NCBI GenBank assembly: GCA_018241985.1
Contig: JAFECV010000072.1
Location: 1-8,516 of the forward strand
DNA length: 8,516 nt
From: Pseudomonadota bacterium
Lineage (GTDB): Bacteria; Pseudomonadota; Gammaproteobacteria; Burkholderiales; Burkholderiaceae_C
Direction: 5' to 3'
A program made the translations under genes and the position numbers. The notes beneath the pieces are model-generated. The model saw only the letters and a program-made list of their open reading frames with translations, searched no databases and was not told where the DNA came from. Of the stretch, positions 5,029 through 8,516 are shown piece by piece (positions within the stretch are counted from its first letter, which is position 1; the number at the start of each line of letters is the position of its first letter).

Positions 5029-6493
5029 GCGGCGGATGCTCCCGACCCGGCTGCTGACGATAGGCGCGCTCGCGTTCTTGCTCGCCGGTTGTGCCGACAT
5101 GGCCGGTGTGCCGCCGCCGCAGGCGAAGATGCGCGATGCCGCGTCGCTCGGCCTCGCCGGCGCGGCGGCGCAGCCCGCGCTGTCGGCCGAGTGGTGGCGC
5201 ACGTTCGGCGACCCGCAGCTCGACGCGCTGGTCGACCGCGCATTGCAGGACAGCCCCAGCCTCAAGCTCGCGCAGGCGCGGCTCGAGCGCGCGCGGGCGA
5301 TGAGCGAAGGCGCGCGCTCCGCGCTGCTGCCGAAGCTCGGCGCCGAGCTCGACCTGAACCGGCAGTTGTTCACGGCGAACTCCATCTATCCGCCGCCGCT
5401 GGGCGGCGCGATCTACAACTCGGGCCAGGCGCAGCTCGAAGGCAGCTGGGAAATCGATTTCTTCGGCAAGAACCGCGCGGCGCTGGACGCGGCGCTCGGC
5501 AACACGCTGGCGGCCGAGGCCGACGCGCAGGCCGCGCGCGTGCTGCTCGCCAGCAACGTGGCGCGCGGCTATTTCCAGCTTGCGCGGCTGCACGACCAGC
5601 TCGCGGTGGCCGAGCGCACGCTCGCGCAGCGCGAGCAGGAGCTGGGTCTGGTGCGCGACCGCTTCGATGCCGGGCTCGACACCACGCTGGAGCTGCGCGA
5701 GAGCGAAGGCGGCCTGCCGGACGCGCGCCGGCAGATCGAGGCGCTCGCTGAGCAGATCACGCTGCAGCGCAATGCGCTGGGCGCGCTGGTTGGGCAGCCA
5801 GATGCGGCCAAGACGCTGACGCCGCCTGCATTGACAGCTATCAAGTCAGTAGCAATGGCGCAGGCGGTTCCGGCCAACCTGCTCGGGCGGCGCGCCGACG
5901 TGGCCGCGGCGCGCTGGCGGGTCGAAGCCGCGAGCGAGGACGTGAAGAACGCGAAGCGCCAGTTCTACCCGAACGTGAACCTGGTCGCGCTGGCGGGCTT
6001 TTCCAGCCTCGGCTTCGGCAACCTGTTCAAGAGCGGCAGCGCGCAGTGGAACGTGGGCCCGGCGATCACGCTGCCGATCTTCGAGGGCGGCCGGCTGCGC
6101 GCCAACCTGCACGGCAAGAACGCCGACCTCGACGCCGCGGTGGAGAGCTACAACGCCACCGTGCTCGACGCGGTGCGCGACGCGGCGGACCAGATCGCGT
6201 CGCTGCAGTCGATCGCGCGCCAGCAGACGCAGCAGAGCCAGGCGCGGGCCGCGGCCGAGAGCGCGTACGACATCTCGCTGCAGCGCTACAAGGCGGGCCT
6301 CGGCACCTACCTGAACGTGCTGACCGCCGAGTCCACCGTGCTGGCGCAGCGCCGGCTCGAGGTCGATCTGCGCGCGCGCGCGCTCGATACCCAGGTCGCG
6401 CTGATCCATGCGCTCGGCGGCGGCTACCCGGCCGAGGCCGTGGCGCAGGCCGATGCCAAGGCGGCGCCCGAGCGCGTCGCGTCGCGGCCCTGA
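5012..6493 (+). CDS. NodT-family outer-membrane efflux lipoprotein (EmrC/OprM-like)
   Basis: Outer-membrane exit duct of a tripartite efflux pump, working as a trimer with the EmrA adaptor and EmrB pump encoded next; 493 aa, normal for the family. A lipoprotein signal runs from 1 to 26 with lipobox LAGC and lipidated Cys27. Then comes the family start motif around 60-76 (WWRTFGDPQLDALVDRAL), followed by two OEP repeats. Repeat one has SPSLKLAQARLERARA (81-96), the barrel strand region with GSWEIDFFGKNR (144-155), and a long helix with RGYFQLARLHDQL. Repeat two has NLLGRRADVAAARWRVEAA (289-307), then FYPNVNL, then GPAITLPIFEGGRLRANL (349-366) and a closing helix with YKAGLGTYLNVLTAES (426-441). 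Just before repeat two, a short AT-richer in-frame patch (LTAIKSVAM, 274-282) stands out in codon use. The position corresponds to emrC of emrRCAB operons. Substrate range not visible. Confidence 0.94.
   Translation: MKNNIERRMLPTRLLTIGALAFLLAGCADMAGVPPPQAKMRDAASLGLAGAAAQPALSAEWWRTFGDPQLDALVDRALQDSPSLKLAQARLERARAMSEGARSALLPKLGAELDLNRQLFTANSIYPPPLGGAIYNSGQAQLEGSWEIDFFGKNRAALDAALGNTLAAEADAQAARVLLASNVARGYFQLARLHDQLAVAERTLAQREQELGLVRDRFDAGLDTTLELRESEGGLPDARRQIEALAEQITLQRNALGALVGQPDAAKTLTPPALTAIKSVAMAQAVPANLLGRRADVAAARWRVEAASEDVKNAKRQFYPNVNLVALAGFSSLGFGNLFKSGSAQWNVGPAITLPIFEGGRLRANLHGKNADLDAAVESYNATVLDAVRDAADQIASLQSIARQQTQQSQARAAAESAYDISLQRYKAGLGTYLNVLTAESTVLAQRRLEVDLRARALDTQVALIHALGGGYPAEAVAQADAKAAPERVASRP
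5834..5857 (+). repeat. AT-richer in-frame motif, possible decayed repeat remnant, in the NodT gene
   Basis: Contains GCTATCAAGTCAGTAGC (5837-5853), whose ends GCTA/TAGC are inverted. It is translated T-A-I-K-S-V-A-M in the linker before the second OEP repeat. It matches 16 of 24 positions with the copy at 3324-3347 (opposite strand) in the ABC exporter gene, in the same frame. See findings; the origin is inferred. Confidence 0.35.
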
Positions 6494-6545
6494 CCCCGTG
6501 ACGGCAACCCGTGATGCAACCGATTCATTCCACCGATTCCCGATC

Positions 6546-7880
6546 ATGAACGACACCGTGCAAACCCCGGCCGAACCCGAAGTGCCCGCCGGCAACCCGA
6601 AGCGCAGGAAGGCCCTGACCGTGCTCGCCGTCCTGGTGCTGATCGCCGGCGTGGGCTGGGGCGCCTACGAGTGGCTGGTCGCCAGCCACTACGAGGACAC
6701 CGACAACGCCTATGTCGAGGGCAACGTGATCCAGGTCACGCCGCAGACCGGCGGCACCGTGACCGCGATCATGGCCGACGACACCGACTTCGTGCATGCC
6801 GGCGTGCCGCTGGTCAAGTTCGATCCGACCGACGCCAAGGTCGCGCTGGCGCAGGCCGACGCGAACCTGGCGCAGACCGTGCGCCAGGTGCGCACGCTGT
6901 ATGCGAACAACGGCACGCTCGATGCGCAGATCAAGCTGCGCGAGGCCGACGTGGTGCGGGCGCAGAGCGATCTGGGCCGGGCGACCGAGGACTTGAAGCG
7001 GCGCGAGTCGCTGGGGGCCAGCGGCGCGGTGTCCAAGGAAGAGCTCGAACATGCCCGGACCCAGCTCGCGACCGCGCGCAGTGCGCTGGCGGCCGCGCAG
7101 GCCGGCGTCGTGGCCGCGCGCGAGCAGCTGGCGAGCAACGAATCGATGACCGAGGGCACGACGCTCGAGCACCACCCGAGCGTGCAGGCCGCCGCGGCCA
7201 AGGTGCGCGAGGCCTATCTGGCGCTGCAGCGCACCACCATTCCCGCGCCGGTGGACGGCTACGTGGCGCGGCGCACGGTGCAGCTCGGCCAGCGCGTCGC
7301 GCCCGGCACGCCGCTGATGTCGATCGTGCCTTTGAGCCAGGTCTGGGTCGACGCGAACTTCAAGGAAGTGCAGCTGCGCAACATCCGCATCGGCCAGCCG
7401 GTCCAGTTGGTCGCCGACGTGTACGGCGGCAAGGTCGAGTACAAGGGCCGGGTCGTGGGCCTGGCCGCGGGCACCGGCTCCGCCTTCGCGTTGCTGCCGG
7501 CGCAGAACGCGACCGGCAACTGGATCAAGGTGGTGCAGCGGCTGCCGGTGCGCATCGCGCTCGATCCGAAGCAACTGGCGCAGCATCCGCTACGCGTCGG
7601 GCTGTCGATGGAAGTGACGGTCGACGTCAGCAGCAAGCAAGGCAAGACGCTGGCCGATGCGCCGACCGATCAGGCGCCGGCACAGACCGAGGTGTACGCG
7701 TCGCAGGACGACGGCGCGAACGCCGAGGTGCGTCGCGTGATCGCGGAGAACGCCGGCGGCAGGGCCGCGGTGGGCGGACCCGGCGGCGCGGCACCCAGCC
7801 ACGACGCCGCGGCGGTCGCGGGAAAGCCCGTGCACCCGATCCACTCGCGCAATGTTGCGCCGGCGATGGCGTTGAACTGA
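6546..7880 (+). CDS. emrA: EmrA/HlyD-family periplasmic adaptor of MFS efflux pump
   Basis: Membrane fusion protein linking the EmrB pump to the outer-membrane duct; 444 aa. A short cytoplasmic N-terminus with basic NPKRRK (17-22) precedes one membrane anchor (about 24-43). DTDNAYVEGNVIQVTPQTGG (51-70) is the hallmark start of the first half-lipoyl domain. An alpha-helical coiled-coil hairpin (about 98-226) follows, rich in Ala/Gln/Glu heptads; then the second lipoyl half TTIPAPVDGYVARRTVQLGQ (230-249) and the beta-barrel with VWVDANFKEVQLRNIRIGQP (266-285) and NATGNWIKVVQRLPVRI (321-337). A low-complexity Gly/Ala/Pro-rich tail of about 75 residues follows the barrel (368 on). The ATG at 6546 is chosen because protein similarity begins there; the frame stays open upstream (GTG at 6498) but that part is not EmrA-like. 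No clear ribosome site is seen. It starts 52 nt after the NodT gene. Confidence 0.93.
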   Translation: MNDTVQTPAEPEVPAGNPKRRKALTVLAVLVLIAGVGWGAYEWLVASHYEDTDNAYVEGNVIQVTPQTGGTVTAIMADDTDFVHAGVPLVKFDPTDAKVALAQADANLAQTVRQVRTLYANNGTLDAQIKLREADVVRAQSDLGRATEDLKRRESLGASGAVSKEELEHARTQLATARSALAAAQAGVVAAREQLASNESMTEGTTLEHHPSVQAAAAKVREAYLALQRTTIPAPVDGYVARRTVQLGQRVAPGTPLMSIVPLSQVWVDANFKEVQLRNIRIGQPVQLVADVYGGKVEYKGRVVGLAAGTGSAFALLPAQNATGNWIKVVQRLPVRIALDPKQLAQHPLRVGLSMEVTVDVSSKQGKTLADAPTDQAPAQTEVYASQDDGANAEVRRVIAENAGGRAAVGGPGGAAPSHDAAAVAGKPVHPIHSRNVAPAMALN

Positions 7881-7894
7881 GCCTGTAGCCCACG

Positions 7895-7926
7895 GCGGCG
7901 CAGCGCTGGTCTTCGGCTGGCGCCGC
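7895..7926 (+). other. Hairpin between emrA and emrB
   Basis: GCGGCGCAGC (7895-7904) pairs with GCTGGCGCCGC (7916-7926), leaving one bulged base and an 11-nt loop. It lies in the 68-nt gap between the emrA stop and the emrB start and is followed by ATTCAAAGGG rather than a T-run. It may tune relative expression or mRNA decay of the two cistrons rather than end transcription. Confidence 0.4.
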
Positions 7927-7948
7927 GGCATTCAAAGGGCAGTTCACC

Positions 7949-8516
7949 ATGGCATCCGACTCCAGATACGCCGAGCAGCCGCCGCTCGAAGGCGCGCTGC
8001 GCATGTGGGGCACGATCGCGCTGTCGGCCGCCACGTTCATGAACGTGCTCGATTCGTCGATCGCGAACGTGTCGCTGCCGGCGATCGCGGGCGACCTGGG
8101 CGTCAGCCCGAACCAGGGCACCTGGGTGATCACCAGCTTCGCGGTCGCGAACGCGGTGTCGGTGCCGCTGACCGGCTGGCTGTCGGAGCGCTTCGGCCAG
8201 GTCCGGTTGTTCGTCGGCAGCGTGCTGCTGTTCGTGCTGTGTTCGTGGCTGTGCGGCCTGGCGCCGAACATGACGCTGCTGATCATGTTCCGCGTGCTGC
8301 AGGGCTTCGTCGCCGGGCCGATGATCCCGCTGTCGCAGTCGCTGCTGCTGACCATCTATCCGAAGGTGATGGCCGGGATGGCGATGGCGATGTGGTCGAT
8401 GACGGTGCTGATCGCGCCGGTGGTCGGCCCGCTGCTCGGCGGCTGGATCACCGACAACATCTCGTGGCCGTGGATCTTCTACATCAACATCCCGGTCGGA
8501 CTGATCGCCGCGACGG
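7949..8516 (+). CDS. emrB: EmrB/QacA-type MFS drug:proton antiporter, 3' truncated by window edge
   Basis: Inner-membrane pump of the DHA2 family (14 membrane helices when complete; usually about 500 aa), driven by proton import. The first 189 residues are visible. TM1 carries the DHA2 motif NVLDSSIANVSLPAIAGDLGVS (32-53). TGWLSERFGQVR (75-86) is motif A of the TM2-TM3 loop. RVLQGFVAGPMIPLSQ (115-130) is motif B with its conserved Arg115. APVVGPLLGGWITD (156-169) is antiporter motif C, followed by SWPWIFYINIPVG, highly typical of EmrB. Asp35 in TM1 is the conserved acidic residue of the family. The ATG at 7949 has AAAGGG 9 nt upstream and gives the usual short N-terminus. Its place after emrA confirms the pump assignment. 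Substrates are not visible; relatives export hydrophobic uncouplers, fatty acids or aromatic antibiotics. Confidence 0.94.
   Translation, partial: MASDSRYAEQPPLEGALRMWGTIALSAATFMNVLDSSIANVSLPAIAGDLGVSPNQGTWVITSFAVANAVSVPLTGWLSERFGQVRLFVGSVLLFVLCSWLCGLAPNMTLLIMFRVLQGFVAGPMIPLSQSLLLTIYPKVMAGMAMAMWSMTVLIAPVVGPLLGGWITDNISWPWIFYINIPVGLIAAT

Noticed and set aside
6408..6545. Upstream extension of the emrA frame to 6408
   Set aside because: It overlaps the NodT gene and encodes Arg/Pro-rich out-of-frame sequence; EmrA similarity starts at 6546.
1..8516. CRISPR array, insertion sequence, prophage or toxin-antitoxin genes
   Set aside because: No regularly spaced repeats, transposase, terminal inverted repeats, phage proteins or small paired genes could be found on either strand.

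Overview
This is a GC-rich window with dense, short-spaced genes, very likely from a betaproteobacterium of the order Burkholderiales. Comamonadaceae or a close relative is my best guess, based on codon use, gene types and a repeat-like motif discussed in the findings. I see no mobile element, CRISPR array or phage gene. Most of the content belongs to known transport families; the unusual points are regulatory and at the scale of short sequence motifs.

Layout. (1) Positions 1-1540, plus strand: the 3' part of a taurine-type ABC ATPase gene (tauB, cut by the window edge) overlaps its permease gene (tauC) by 8 nt. The pair is the inner-membrane part of an importer for taurine or a similar sulfonate. 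(2) Positions 1578-1665, minus strand: a complete tRNA-Ser(UGA) gene with encoded CCA, convergent with tauC. (3) Positions 1781-4412, minus strand: an MsbA/BmrA-type ABC exporter half-transporter, followed 49 nt downstream by a gene for a predicted lipoprotein of unknown function with a twin-arginine-like signal. (4) Positions 4413-4491: a 79-nt divergent control region with a good sigma70 promoter and two inverted repeats. (5) Positions 4492-8516, plus strand: MarR-family regulator, NodT-family outer-membrane factor, EmrA-type periplasmic adaptor and EmrB-type MFS pump (cut by the right edge). This gene order matches the emrRCAB operon known from Stenotrophomonas maltophilia.

How the genes fit together. 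The rightward operon encodes a full envelope-spanning drug/proton antiporter: EmrB in the inner membrane, EmrA as periplasmic bridge and the NodT lipoprotein as outer-membrane exit duct, under a local MarR repressor. The MarR gene's promoter places the predicted transcript start on or next to the ATG, so its message is probably leaderless. The promoter spacer carries a TTGC-N4-GCAA palindrome laid out like the E. coli marO site. The divergent ABC exporter has a candidate promoter in the same 79 nt, so one MarR protein may control two unrelated exporters. The tau genes and the tRNA look functionally unrelated to the efflux block.

No wholly new system is evident. The points most worth a second look are the leaderless and possibly co-regulated divergent promoters, a pair of similar low-GC in-frame motifs in linkers of two different transport proteins, and the uncharacterised lipoprotein paired with the ABC exporter.
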